A stretch of 64,000 bases of DNA from NCBI RefSeq assembly GCF_021234875.1, contig NZ_JAJQVM010000006.1, positions 104,955-168,954 of the forward strand, read 5' to 3'. Below are positions 49,185 through 58,552 of this stretch, in pieces. The position numbers and the translations under genes were made by a program. The stretch comes from Marinibactrum halimedae (GTDB taxonomy: Bacteria; Pseudomonadota; Gammaproteobacteria; Pseudomonadales; Cellvibrionaceae). The notes beneath the pieces were generated by a model. The model was not told the DNA's origin. It did not search any database and saw nothing but the letters and a program-made list of their open reading frames with translations. How positions within the stretch are numbered: the stretch's first letter is position 1; every line of letters starts with the position of its first letter.

Positions 49185-49652
49185 TCACAACAAATGCATC
49201 GAATAACTGCCCGGTTTATCCAATATCTTTCGTACCCATCGTTGGCTTTCGTTAAACCAATGGGCTTCATTGTGCTCACTCTCAATGGCGGCGTGCTCTG
49301 CATTGGGTGTGCGGGTCATGGTGGCAAACTGTGGCAACAGCAGAGCTTTAGCTCGACAAAAAACGGCGCGTTTGTAATACATGACCAGTACATTTTCACT
49401 GTCCATCACCACACCCACCACCTCACTGAGTTGCTTTGCACCGCGCAGTGTCCATTCCATTTTGGCCTGCAATAATTCCTGGTTCACTTCCACCATGGCC
49501 AACTCAATATGCACGGTAACGGTGTCTTGATAAAACTCCGAAGGAATACGGTAATCTCTCTGAAAGTCGCCCAGAATCAAATCAGGGTAAAAACCATCAT
49601 TGTGGATGTCGACATTCAAGTACTCGTCGCTTTTGCCCGTCCAGCCCGCCAT
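49185..49652 (-). CDS. Head completion/stabilisation protein L-like
   Basis: The 155-residue protein matches the gpL group that plugs the head after DNA packaging. It has DGFYPDLILGDFQRDYRIPSEF and a C-terminal EAHWFNESQRWVRKILDKPGSYSMHLL. I start it at MAGWTGKSDEYLN with GGGAGA upstream; 24 more open codons upstream are not supported. It lies between gpM and gpR. Confidence 0.8.
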   Translation of the reverse strand: MAGWTGKSDEYLNVDIHNDGFYPDLILGDFQRDYRIPSEFYQDTVTVHIELAMVEVNQELLQAKMEWTLRGAKQLSEVVGVVMDSENVLVMYYKRAVFCRAKALLLPQFATMTRTPNAEHAAIESEHNEAHWFNESQRWVRKILDKPGSYSMHLL

Positions 49653-49784
49653 AACATTCTCCCAACAGCACAACGCCAAAGTGATTGATTCGTTCAATAA
49701 AAACAGCGGGCAACGGTTGCGCAATTCAACCTAAAAATGAGTTTTGTCGATTGCTCACCGTGCCGCTGCGGTGGTAGGGAGTCG

Positions 49785-50471
49785 TTACGTGGGCTTGATA
49801 CCCAATTTCGTTCTGGCTTTATCTAGCCGCGTTTTTTGGCCATGGCCGTCTGGGTTGATGTTCATAGTCAATGTGCACCAACGAATACAATCGTCCCACC
49901 GTTCTTCTCGTTCGGCGTACATGGCCAATTTGGAATACACCCGCGAGGCCAAAATTAATTCATTCACCGGCCATTGCTGTGAGGCAATCAATTCGCCCAC
50001 TTGGCTTAAATAAGGTTCGGCACTGTCGTTGGCTTTGAATTTTTTCTCCGCCCAAGTGACTAAACCTCGTACATACATATCCACCAGTGGTGACGAAAAA
50101 TTCGAAGGCGGTAATTGATCCTGCTCTATCGCCAAGGTGGCATACGTCATGGCTTGATCAACATCGCCGATATCAAATAGCCAAAGCGTTATCCAGACCA
50201 ACACCGGATTCTTATAGTTACGGCCACTGGCTTGATAGTTTTCTAAGTAGGGTAAAAATTCCGGTATCTTTTCTTTTTTAATGGCAATTTTTTCTTGCTC
50301 ATTTTTGCCAGACAACAAAGAGCGAATGCTATCTAATGCCTGTTTCATTAACGGAAAACTCGAGGATATTTCCGTCATGGGTAGAATGGTTTTGCTTGAA
50401 GCAGATACATTCACTTTCATTAAATTTTTCGCTTTCTGTGTTTTTGCTCGTAAACGCTGTGCGGGTGTCAT
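49785..50471 (-). CDS. Terminase small subunit (P2 gpM-like)
   Basis: This is the endonuclease/small terminase subunit of P2-type phages. The 228-residue protein opens MTPAQRLRAKTQKAKNLMK, then has a largely helical body with a conserved NPVLVWITLWLFDIGDVDQAMTYA block and ends near residue 225. In P2 the M protein carries the cos-cutting activity, with the ATPase in gpP. It follows the capsid gene. Confidence 0.85.
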   Translation of the reverse strand: MTPAQRLRAKTQKAKNLMKVNVSASSKTILPMTEISSSFPLMKQALDSIRSLLSGKNEQEKIAIKKEKIPEFLPYLENYQASGRNYKNPVLVWITLWLFDIGDVDQAMTYATLAIEQDQLPPSNFSSPLVDMYVRGLVTWAEKKFKANDSAEPYLSQVGELIASQQWPVNELILASRVYSKLAMYAEREERWDDCIRWCTLTMNINPDGHGQKTRLDKARTKLGIKPT

Positions 50472-50519
50472 GGTATTAGTCTCTGCCTTATCGAATTAAT
50501 CAAAAACAATTAGGCGCCT

Positions 50520-51566
50520 TTACGCCCAGCCACCGCTACCATCGGGCAATTGCACATTTTTAAATTCGATCATGGCGCAGGCTTGTTCATCTTCCACCAC
50601 GTAATCCACGTTCATAGAGTGATAATGCTCGACGCGATCACGCTTGGCGTTGTCTTCGATTTTTTGGCGGATACTGCCCGACTGAATGTACATACTTAAG
50701 TTACTCAATGGGCCAACCCAAATCCCCCGAGACGGGAAGAACGTTTCCGACTGCGCCGGTAAGCCACCATACGTTCGAGTAACCCGCTGATTTTCGATGC
50801 GTTCTTTTTCCGAAGGGGTTTCACCTTGGGCCACGTACAATTGCGATTTATCTAAGGCCAATAAATCCCGCCCGATAATCGCCACCAGGTCATCACGCTC
50901 GCGGTGTACATCGTGCAATAATTGCAAACAATCGTGCACCGCTGCATCCAAGTTTTCGTAATCGCCGTCTTTACCAATGCGGACAACCCCCGAGCCTTCT
51001 GCCCCCTCGGTAATCACTTGGGTGACCACCCCGTCCATTTCATATTCCCGCAGTTTTTGTAACCACCCTTTATTCACGTCTTCGCCATTGGTATTGGTTT
51101 CGGGGTCGGTTTCGATGGCGATGGATTCGCCATACCACCCCACCATAATTTGTGAGAGCGCCGTTTGGTGACGCGTCCAATTTAAAAAGCGATTGGCAAA
51201 GTCTTTAAACTTGGCCCAGGCATCAATGGTTTCGTATTTAATAAAATAATCGAATTCCGTTTTATGGCACTCGTAGCCTTTACTGCCCAACGACAACGGG
51301 TTAAGCGGCTGACGATCTCGGTCATTGGTGTTCGTGCGCTTGGCCAACATGCCACTGGCCGAGCCTAAAATTTTCTCACCGCTTTTTTCATCGGGTGTGA
51401 GCACATTAATTTTTTGTAAAAAATCCGCACTCTCAACAATTTTATCCACCAGCGTTTGTTCAATGGTCGGCTCAGCGGTGAAGTAGGTGCGGGTATCGGA
51501 GGTGTTGTAGGCTTTCGCAATACCCGCCGTCAGTTTATGAAACTTTAATTTTGTTTTTTCTTTCAT
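50520..51566 (-). CDS. Major capsid protein (P2 gpN-like)
   Basis: The 348-residue protein is the HK97-fold capsid subunit of P2-type phages. Recognisable parts are YFTAEPTIEQTLVDKIVESADFLQKINV, GWYGESIA and the loop YVAQGETPSEKERI. The N-terminus is cleaved during maturation in P2. It lies between the scaffold and gpM genes. Confidence 0.9.
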   Translation of the reverse strand: MKEKTKLKFHKLTAGIAKAYNTSDTRTYFTAEPTIEQTLVDKIVESADFLQKINVLTPDEKSGEKILGSASGMLAKRTNTNDRDRQPLNPLSLGSKGYECHKTEFDYFIKYETIDAWAKFKDFANRFLNWTRHQTALSQIMVGWYGESIAIETDPETNTNGEDVNKGWLQKLREYEMDGVVTQVITEGAEGSGVVRIGKDGDYENLDAAVHDCLQLLHDVHRERDDLVAIIGRDLLALDKSQLYVAQGETPSEKERIENQRVTRTYGGLPAQSETFFPSRGIWVGPLSNLSMYIQSGSIRQKIEDNAKRDRVEHYHSMNVDYVVEDEQACAMIEFKNVQLPDGSGGWA

Positions 51567-51657
51567 GGTTGTCGTACCTTATTCATTCTTTAACGGGCAA
51601 GCGGAAACCGCCGAGGTGATAACGTCGTGTGTTTATGTAGTAAAAAACGGGTTATCG

Positions 51658-52494
51658 TTAGATGTATTGGTCTGGTTCTTCGCCTTCACCACCCTCTGGC
51701 ACGAGTGTTTGAGGCTCTCTGGTTTTTTCCAAGGCAGTAATTTTTTCTTGCAATGCATTGAAATTGGTTTTCAATTCCTCATGATCCGCTTTTAGCTGGG
51801 TGTACTGATCGTCCGTGTTATCGTCAGCACTTTCGTCAGTGTTTGGTTTTAATTCGGCAAGGGTGTCATTAATCTTGCTAAATTGTTCATCCAAGAGCGG
51901 TGACAAAGTGGCCGATAAGCCAGCGGTTAAGGCGCTAAGTTCTTCAGGTTTCATATCATCCTCGGACTCTTTTGGTTTTGTCTTTAAAAAATTAAAGTTA
52001 GATAAGAAATGCTTTTTAATGGAATCCACCGTGTTGAACACCTCACCTTGGTACACCTCCACACCGGCCAAGGCAGGATTTGAACTGAACTTTAATTCCG
52101 TCGTACCGGCACTGGCTTGGTCGTCCGTCGCGCCCAATCCGCCCAAGTAATAGTCGAACTTGCCGTCCATAAAATTCTTGTTGACTTCAATGGAACAATT
52201 GACGTATTGCCCTTGGCGGTTCAATTCAATTAAAAAGTCGTTCGGGGCCAAAATCGCGAGTAAATGCATTTCACCCTTAAGATGGTCATTGGTGGCCGCT
52301 TCGGTTTTAAGGGCTAACACTTTTCCGCCATTGTCGAGAAAACGATAGTGGTCTAACCAAATCTTGGCGGTATGCACTTCCCGGTCGTAATTATTGGCCA
52401 TGGCTTCCAACCATTCTTTTTCAATCACACGGCCATCCACCGTGGCGCCACTGGTGGCAATTTTGACCCAACCGGTTTTTAACTCTCTTGCCAT
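51658..52494 (-). CDS. Capsid scaffolding protein/protease (P2 gpO-like)
   Basis: The 278-residue protein combines an N-terminal serine protease (about residues 1-150: WVKIATSGATVDGRVIEKEWLEAM, KIWLDHYRF with the catalytic His, and VNCSIEVNK with the Ser) and a C-terminal helical scaffold (LKADHEELKTNFNALQEKITALEK). It directs shell assembly and then cleaves itself and the capsid protein. It is the first gene of the leftward late operon and is divergent from the terminase gene across a 193-bp promoter region. Confidence 0.88.
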   Translation of the reverse strand: MARELKTGWVKIATSGATVDGRVIEKEWLEAMANNYDREVHTAKIWLDHYRFLDNGGKVLALKTEAATNDHLKGEMHLLAILAPNDFLIELNRQGQYVNCSIEVNKNFMDGKFDYYLGGLGATDDQASAGTTELKFSSNPALAGVEVYQGEVFNTVDSIKKHFLSNFNFLKTKPKESEDDMKPEELSALTAGLSATLSPLLDEQFSKINDTLAELKPNTDESADDNTDDQYTQLKADHEELKTNFNALQEKITALEKTREPQTLVPEGGEGEEPDQYI

Positions 52495-52574
52495 AAAGGG
52501 GATCTCAAAATGTTTACATCTGCGTTATCGATGGGATTACTTTACGACTTTTTTTACCGTTCAAAAGCGGTTCT

Positions 52575-52620
52575 GGTGTGCTGTGGTGTGATAACGGGCC
52601 TCATCACACTCCAGCACACC
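52575..52620. promoter_or_regulatory. Long dyad between divergent O and P late operons
   Basis: GGTGTGCTGTGGTGTGAT and ATCACACTCCAGCACACC face each other across 10 bases; 16 of 18 positions pair. It sits upstream of both late operons (80 bp from O, 68 bp from P), where P2 has its Ogr-activated promoters. The prophage encodes an Ogr-type protein, so this is a candidate binding site. The spacing differs from the P2 consensus TGT-N12-ACA. Confidence 0.55.
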
Positions 52621-52687
52621 GAAAGTAGTCATGCCTCTCAATATCACTTTGTAAGATAACCTCAACATTCATCACGAAGAGTTGGTT

Positions 52688-54505
52688 ATGCCCTCTGCTT
52701 ATTCCCCCGAGATTCGTCGCCAGGCACGACAACTGTATATACAGCGCTACAGCCCGGAAGACATTGCCAAGCAATTGGGCATTAACAGCGCGCGTACGAT
52801 TTATTACTGGGCGAAGAAAGAAGAATGGGAGAATCACGTACCCCATAAAACACTAGAGGAGCTGTACGTACGACGTATTACCCTACTGGTAAACAAACCC
52901 AATAAAACGGATGCCGACTACCGTGAGCACACGTTTTTGAGTGAGCAGTTATTGCAAGCACAGCAAATGAAACTCAAAGACACGCAAATCGAAAAAGAAA
53001 AAGCCATCATCGAGCAGATACGCAACGGTGAAAAACCTTTACCGAATGCCATACAAAACGATTTAAAAGGGGAAGGCAAACCCGCACGAAAAGAGAAACG
53101 CAAGCGTAAAGTCAAAAACGACATCAGCCACATTACCGAAGAACAACTGACCGAGATTCGCAACGAATTATTTCAGACCTACCAACTGCGCTGGTACGAC
53201 AACAAGCACCACCGTAATCGATTTATATTAAAAAGCCGTCAAATTGGGGCGACCTATTATTTTTCCTGGGAAGCCTTGGAAGATGCCATTCTCAGTGGGG
53301 AGAACCAGGTGTTTATTTCCGCTTCCAAAAAGCAGGCGGAAATTTTTAAAGGCTACATCGCCGCCTTCGCACACAAGTACTTTGATATCACCTTAACCGG
53401 CGAAACACCTACCCTCAGTAATGGCGCACAGTTTCAATTTGGCAGCACCAACGCACGCACGGTACAAGGGTATAACGGTCATTTGTATGTGGATGAAGTT
53501 TTTTGGATACCGTCCTTCAAAGACTTAAACAAGGTCATCAAACCCATTGCCTCTCAAAAGCATTTGCGTAAAACCTATTTCTCAACGCCCAGCGTGGAAA
53601 GCCATGGCGCCTTCCCGCTTTGGTCTGGCGATGAATGGAAAAACCGACCACGGGGCAAGGCCGAAAAAACCAAGCGTGAAAAAGTGGAATTTGATTTATC
53701 TCATGCCACCTTAAAAGAAGGGCACCTTGGCCCCGATAAAATTTGGCGCAATATCGTGACCATTGAAGATGCCATCGAGCAGGGTTGCGATCGCTTCTCG
53801 CTGGACGACATCAAAGAAGAAAATACCGCGTTTGAATACGACCAACTTTATCTTTGTAAATTTATGCGCGAAGGCGAGAGTGTTTTCAAGCTGGACTCAT
53901 TGCTGGCCTGTGCTGCCAATGCCGATACCTGGACAGACTTCAACCCCAAGGCCGAACGCCCCTTTACCAACTTCGCGGTGTGGCTCGGTTACGACCCGGC
54001 ACGCCGGGGTGATAAATCCATGCTGGTGATCGTGGCGCCCCCTGGTAAACCGGGAAAGCCTTATCGTGTGCTAGATAAAATGAGCCTTTCTGGCTCTTGG
54101 GAAAACCAAGCCGCACGCATCCAAGAAGTCACGCAACGCTACCAGGTGGATTTTATCGGCGTCGACAGCACCGGCCCCGGCATGGGCGTGAGTGAAAAAC
54201 TCACCAACCAACACCGTAATGTGTTGCCGCTGCATTACAGCCAAGATTTAAAAACCGAATTGGTGCTACGGGCCCAAGGGTTAATTGATGCCGGGTTATT
54301 AAAATGGCCCGAAGACTACACCGACATCGCCCAGGGCTTTTTACAAATCCGACAAGAAGCCACCAAGCACGACAACATTACCTACGTGGCAGACCGCAAT
54401 AAAACGGCCGGCCATGCCGACGCCGCCTGGGCGATCATGAACGCCTTGGCCAACCAACCCCTTACCGGCCCAGGCAAACCATCCACCTGGCACTTGGCCA
54501 GTTAA
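52688..54505 (+). CDS. Terminase large subunit ATPase (P2 gpP-like)
   Basis: The 605-residue packaging motor starts with an HTH region (MPSAYSPEIRRQARQLYIQRYSPEDIAKQLG). The ATPase follows, with an adenine-binding and Walker-type segment (LKSRQIGATYYFSWEAL, near residue 185) and a Walker B-like LYVDEVFWIP. The nuclease-like C-terminal domain has WLGYDPARRGDKS and VDFIGVDSTGPG. I start at the ATG at 52688 rather than the TTG two codons upstream. The portal gene follows 26 bp later. Confidence 0.92.
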   Translation: MPSAYSPEIRRQARQLYIQRYSPEDIAKQLGINSARTIYYWAKKEEWENHVPHKTLEELYVRRITLLVNKPNKTDADYREHTFLSEQLLQAQQMKLKDTQIEKEKAIIEQIRNGEKPLPNAIQNDLKGEGKPARKEKRKRKVKNDISHITEEQLTEIRNELFQTYQLRWYDNKHHRNRFILKSRQIGATYYFSWEALEDAILSGENQVFISASKKQAEIFKGYIAAFAHKYFDITLTGETPTLSNGAQFQFGSTNARTVQGYNGHLYVDEVFWIPSFKDLNKVIKPIASQKHLRKTYFSTPSVESHGAFPLWSGDEWKNRPRGKAEKTKREKVEFDLSHATLKEGHLGPDKIWRNIVTIEDAIEQGCDRFSLDDIKEENTAFEYDQLYLCKFMREGESVFKLDSLLACAANADTWTDFNPKAERPFTNFAVWLGYDPARRGDKSMLVIVAPPGKPGKPYRVLDKMSLSGSWENQAARIQEVTQRYQVDFIGVDSTGPGMGVSEKLTNQHRNVLPLHYSQDLKTELVLRAQGLIDAGLLKWPEDYTDIAQGFLQIRQEATKHDNITYVADRNKTAGHADAAWAIMNALANQPLTGPGKPSTWHLAS

Positions 54506-54531
54506 TTCAACAATACTAACGTGAGGACGGT

Positions 54532-55539
54532 ATGACACACGCACGCCCCCGCCAACGGGTTTACGCAGAATACAGTGAACCCAAAACCATGGCCTTCAGT
54601 TTTGGTGACCCACAAACGGTGCTGGGCAGCCCGCTCACGGATTACGTGGGGTTAATGACCTTAGACAATGGCCGCTATTTTGAGCCGCCCGTAAGCCTTG
54701 TTGGTCTCACCCAATGCATTACCGCCAATGCCTTTCATGAAACTGCCCTGCACTTTAAAAAGAACTTATTGTGCAAATGGTATATGCCCACCCCCGCCTT
54801 CCCCCTCAAAGAATTTAAACGCTGCGCCTTTGATAAAGCCGTGTATGGGCAGTTTTATTTACAGCGGTTGTTTGATGGCTTCGGGCGGTATGTGGGCGTG
54901 CAACACATTAGCGGCGTGAATTTACGAAAACTCACCAACGAGAAAAACCAGTACCTTAAACTAATGCCCACGGGCGAAGAGATACTCTTCAAGCCAGACG
55001 AAATTATTCACTGGAAAGATTACGACCCCCAGCAAAACATTTACGGCAAGCCGGATTATTTAGGCTCGCTGCAAAGCTCGTTATTAAATGAAGGGGCGAC
55101 GTTATTTCGACGCCGCTATTACGTGAACGGGAATCATGCTGGTTACATCCTCTACACCGCCGACCCGGATATGAGCCCAGACACCGAAGAGAACATTAAG
55201 CAGGCCGTTTCCGGCACGAAGGGGCCGGGAAATTTTCGATCCTTATTTGTGAATATTCCGAAGGGGCGAGAGAAAAGTATTCAAGTGATCCCCATTGGCG
55301 ACATCAGCCACAAAGACGATTTCGAGCGAATCAAAAACATTACCCGCAATGACATACTCAGCAGCCACCGCATCCCCCCGGCCCTGGCATCCGTGATGCC
55401 AGAGAATGGGCACGCGGGGGATATTGAGAAGATTTCCGGTGTGCACTATGAGAATGAAGTGGTGCCCATGCAGCAGGCAGTGCAGGAGGTGAATGATTTT
55501 TTACCCTTAGAAGGGCAAATTAACTTCATCAATGTTTAA
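54532..55539 (+). CDS. Portal protein (PBSX family, P2 gpQ-like)
   Basis: The 335-residue protein forms the dodecameric portal through which DNA enters the head. It has MAFSFGDPQTVLG and DYVGLMTLDNGRYFEPPVS at the start, HWKDYDPQQNIYGKPDYLGSLQSSLL in the middle and SSHRIPPALASVMPENGHAGDIEKI towards the end. Length matches P2 gpQ (344). It is the last recognisable structural gene; cos is expected just beyond it. Confidence 0.92.
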   Translation: MTHARPRQRVYAEYSEPKTMAFSFGDPQTVLGSPLTDYVGLMTLDNGRYFEPPVSLVGLTQCITANAFHETALHFKKNLLCKWYMPTPAFPLKEFKRCAFDKAVYGQFYLQRLFDGFGRYVGVQHISGVNLRKLTNEKNQYLKLMPTGEEILFKPDEIIHWKDYDPQQNIYGKPDYLGSLQSSLLNEGATLFRRRYYVNGNHAGYILYTADPDMSPDTEENIKQAVSGTKGPGNFRSLFVNIPKGREKSIQVIPIGDISHKDDFERIKNITRNDILSSHRIPPALASVMPENGHAGDIEKISGVHYENEVVPMQQAVQEVNDFLPLEGQINFINV

Positions 55540-55569
55540 ATTTTTCTTGCTATGTAATACAAAAAATAA

Positions 55570-55941
55570 TTAACAATGCTCAAAAATAAACACCAACCAA
55601 AAAAAAGAAAGCACCAAGGGACTTAAAATATACGGCCCCAAAAAATTATAAATGTAATAGAGTTTTTCACTCTGAAACTTTTCTGTTATTGGTGAATCGC
55701 CTTCATCTTTAGGCCACGAAATATGAAGCTTCCATTTTACATTTGCACTTAATAGTGAAACTGCCAATACTGACAGGCTAACTAAAATACCAACCGCTGG
55801 AACCCATTTTATAATGTATGCATAAGCCTCTGGTTTCAGTCTTGTGATTGCTGTTATTAAAAATCCGTTAAATGTTAACAAGGTGGCCAATCGCCAACTC
55901 GCGAGACTGTCCTCTCTTTTTAGCTTTTCTTCGTGCTTCAA
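55570..55941 (-). CDS. Unknown three-span membrane protein
   Basis: This 123-residue protein starts at TTG with GGGAG ten bases upstream. It has hydrophobic segments at about residues 20-37, 45-66 and 98-120 and a soluble loop (VKWKLHISWPKDEGDSPITEKF). I do not recognise it. It converges on the portal gene and is the last of a block of leftward, AT-rich genes between portal and the Ogr-like gene. That place in P2-type phages often holds cargo such as superinfection-exclusion or host-defence genes, but nothing in the sequence proves this. Confidence 0.6.
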   Translation of the reverse strand: MKHEEKLKREDSLASWRLATLLTFNGFLITAITRLKPEAYAYIIKWVPAVGILVSLSVLAVSLLSANVKWKLHISWPKDEGDSPITEKFQSEKLYYIYNFLGPYILSPLVLSFFWLVFIFEHC

Positions 55942-56115
55942 AACGATATCGCTCCCTTATCACATAACGAGACTATAGAAAAACCCTAACACTATCTCTC
56001 GGCTAAATTTTTAGATAATTCTACGCGAATAAAATACTTTTTAGTGGAGCAAACTACGTAAAGAATCACAACTTTTAATTTAAAAAACGTTCTAAGTCAT
56101 GAAGTGAAACTTTTT

Positions 56116-56187
56116 CTACAGCCTCAACACCTCAATAACCGGCACAACTTTGCTGCGTTCAGCGCCGTAGGCATGTAGTTGATTGAC
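56116..56187 (-). pseudogene. Possible C-terminal relic of a deleted gene
   Basis: A short open stretch reads VNQLHAYGAERSKVVPVIEV... and ends in a stop codon at 56116-56118. It is bounded upstream by an in-frame stop at 56188-56190, has no start, and the gene upstream belongs to the foreign block. It looks like the tail end of a normal protein. In P2 the leftward gene facing the portal across cos is the replication gene region, so this might be its remnant. The call is tentative. Confidence 0.3.
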
Positions 56188-56197
56188 TCATTAGCAT

Positions 56198-56830
56198 TTA
56201 ATATGTTCGATTTCTATAAAGTGTAAGATTGTTATCCTTTGCTACAGATAGCAATTCTTCATAGACCTTATTATAATCGTCGACTCCTCGCATTTGAGAC
56301 CAGCTTGAAATCATCATATCTTTCTTCTCTTGAGAAATATAAGGAGTAATAATTCTCATATGCTGCTTAAAATCCAGGATAACGTTTAGAACGGTCACCT
56401 CTCCCGCTATATATAAAAGCCCATTGAGCAGATAAAAAAGAACCATTACTCGTACCAGTAAAAAAACCTTAGAAGCCCATGAGGGAGTGTCGCTATTTAT
56501 GTTCAGCGGCTTCTCCTCAGGAGGATTACTTTGCTTATTTTCTTTTAATTTTTTCTTAATCCTTCCTGATATCTCGAGCCAGCCAATGACTATCACTACA
56601 AAAAAAATAATCATTAAAAAATATGAATAATTCGTTGACTCTAATGTCGCGGCTTTTGCGTACCTAGAGTCAACAAAACCCTTCAGCCATCCAAATGAGT
56701 AACTCCCCGCCCACGTTAATATAGACCAAGAATAACTCCAAAGTACTGTAGCCATAAGCGAGCTAATAACGCCATAGAAGATAGCTGAAAGCCTGACATC
56801 TGAATGTATATTTTTTAGGAGTCTCTTCAT
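56198..56830 (-). CDS. Unknown membrane protein
   Basis: The 210-residue protein has membrane segments at about residues 15-40, 70-90 and 120-145, and a soluble C-terminal domain (about 155-210: FKQHMRIITPYISQEKKDMMISSWSQMRGVDDYNKVYEELLSVAKDNN). The C-terminal pattern recurs in bacterial membrane proteins of unknown role. The ATG at 56830 with GAG six bases upstream is preferred to a GTG two codons earlier. It is 94 bp from a lipoprotein gene on the same strand. Confidence 0.65.
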   Translation of the reverse strand: MKRLLKNIHSDVRLSAIFYGVISSLMATVLWSYSWSILTWAGSYSFGWLKGFVDSRYAKAATLESTNYSYFLMIIFFVVIVIGWLEISGRIKKKLKENKQSNPPEEKPLNINSDTPSWASKVFLLVRVMVLFYLLNGLLYIAGEVTVLNVILDFKQHMRIITPYISQEKKDMMISSWSQMRGVDDYNKVYEELLSVAKDNNLTLYRNRTY

Positions 56831-56923
56831 AATCACTCTTTATTTAAATTTGCTACGGAATGCTAACGCCCGTAACACCGGGAAAAGTTTTGCAAAGGAC
56901 CGCGACATAAGCACCTGCCCCTA

Positions 56924-57394
56924 CTATGCCTTTATTAAATTAAGAAAATCCTGACCTTCAATTATAATTTCTGAATTGCCAAACTTTAAAAACTCACCTG
57001 TTTTAGGATTGACCAAAGTTGCACTAATCATTAACACAGCTCTCTTACTAGAAGTGTCAATTGATACTATTTCAACCGAAACCCCAGTATCATGCCTTGA
57101 TGACTGAACATAATACTTACCAGCCCACGTTGCATTGACCGATACCGTTTTATCGCTCCTTAATTTAGATGACATAACGTAGCCAGAATTAATATTTGAT
57201 CGATAAAGGGTAACATAAATATAGTTCGTATCGTTTGGGCCAACAGCTATAGACACTGCTGGAACCTCATTTAAGGTAAAGTCAGAATCTGTTACTAGCT
57301 GAATTTTTTTTACAATGATAGATTCAATCCCGTTATCGCAACCACTGAGAATAGCACCAAAAAATAGAATCAATAAAAATCTCGACATTTTCAT
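56924..57394 (-). CDS. Unknown lipoprotein
   Basis: The 156-residue protein has a type II signal peptide with lipobox ILSGCDN (Cys near residue 19). Asp directly after the Cys could signal inner-membrane retention. The rest is a beta-rich domain (VPAVSIAVGPNDTNYIYVTLYRSN...) without known motifs. It lies between two membrane-protein genes in the accessory block. Prophage-encoded lipoproteins often change phage or toxin sensitivity of the host, but the function here is unknown. Confidence 0.65.
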   Translation of the reverse strand: MKMSRFLLILFFGAILSGCDNGIESIIVKKIQLVTDSDFTLNEVPAVSIAVGPNDTNYIYVTLYRSNINSGYVMSSKLRSDKTVSVNATWAGKYYVQSSRHDTGVSVEIVSIDTSSKRAVLMISATLVNPKTGEFLKFGNSEIIIEGQDFLNLIKA

Positions 57395-57531
57395 ATTATC
57401 TCTCTGCTTTGAAACGTAAAACCCAATTCAGTTATCCTTTAAGAAGGAAACTTTGGGTAAAAATATTAGAATCACCCCCCAAAAGTGGAGCACAAAGTAC
57501 CAACTGGACACACTTCTGAAGTCATCCGAAT

Positions 57532-58461
57532 TCACACACTATCCCTACAAAGTTGAATTTCTTGCTCTGCTTTAGATAAGCTTCTCTCTAAATTTTTCTT
57601 TTTTACATCTACTTTACCAGAAACATAACCCACACCAAGAAGAACCAATGCAGTCATTGAAGTTCGAGTATGAAAGGCCCCACTAGGACAAAATGGAGCG
57701 GATATTCCACTACCCAAAATATCACCATACTTATTACTACTATCATCCCTCCATCTTTGAACCTCTCCATTCCATTTGGCAGTAAAAATTGAACCACTCT
57801 GCCCTCTGCCTGTAGGCTGCCTCCGCCTAACTTCTTCTATTTGATACCTCTTGGCTTTAATAGTATTGATGATTTCATCAAAAGCATCCAAGGTAGAAAG
57901 CTTTTGACTTTTTGTCATAGCTGGTGGACTTACACCGTTAGATTGAATGTCAAATTCGTATCTAAATGGCTGGAATAACCTTTCACCTTTATATAAATTA
58001 CCCTTTCCTTTTTCTGATATTGAAAGGTAATACTTACCCACCAAATGAGATTTCCCATTATGTGAAAATTTTTCCGTAACCCATCGCCCATTAGTTATGA
58101 AACCAGAGCTTCCACCAAGGTTGTCTCCGTCAGAATTTTCAAGAAACAAGAAGAGTTCATTCTCTTGAGAAAGGTTTGATGCAATTTCAAAGTAAAGGTA
58201 GCCTTTGTCATCTATTTTATGGTCAACACTGATGTAGATTTTCTCTTTTTCTTCCAAATTAATAGTCTTATCATCTGAGCTATCTTTTGGAGCAGCAACG
58301 ACAAGTGCAACGATTGAAAGAAAAAAAATAACCGATGACTTACCAAATGCTTCAGCACGAGTTTTTTGCCTAATCAAACTCGGCTTAAAAAGCCCAGCAA
58401 ATATGGACAAAAAAACTAAAAAAGAAAACAAAAATAATATCACAAAAACAAAATCCCTCAT
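57532..58461 (-). CDS. Unknown protein with two N-terminal membrane helices
   Basis: The 309-residue protein has helices at about residues 3-24 and 38-55, then a soluble part. That part includes a beta-sandwich-like region (YISVDHKIDDKGYLYFEIASNLSQENELFLFLENSDGD) and a basic stretch (RRRQPTGRGQSG). A short hydrophobic segment (MTALVLLGVGYVSG) stands before a coiled-coil end. AAGGGGGTG precedes the ATG at 58461, so the seven codons upstream are left out. I do not recognise the family. Confidence 0.65.
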   Translation of the reverse strand: MRDFVFVILFLFSFLVFLSIFAGLFKPSLIRQKTRAEAFGKSSVIFFLSIVALVVAAPKDSSDDKTINLEEKEKIYISVDHKIDDKGYLYFEIASNLSQENELFLFLENSDGDNLGGSSGFITNGRWVTEKFSHNGKSHLVGKYYLSISEKGKGNLYKGERLFQPFRYEFDIQSNGVSPPAMTKSQKLSTLDAFDEIINTIKAKRYQIEEVRRRQPTGRGQSGSIFTAKWNGEVQRWRDDSSNKYGDILGSGISAPFCPSGAFHTRTSMTALVLLGVGYVSGKVDVKKKNLERSLSKAEQEIQLCRDSV

Positions 58462-58552
58462 CAGCACCCCCTTATTTATCATTTAAAGTTAACTGTTACC
58501 TCAACGCCTTAATGAACCGAGACACTAGATTTCAGCTTGATTGATTAATTTA

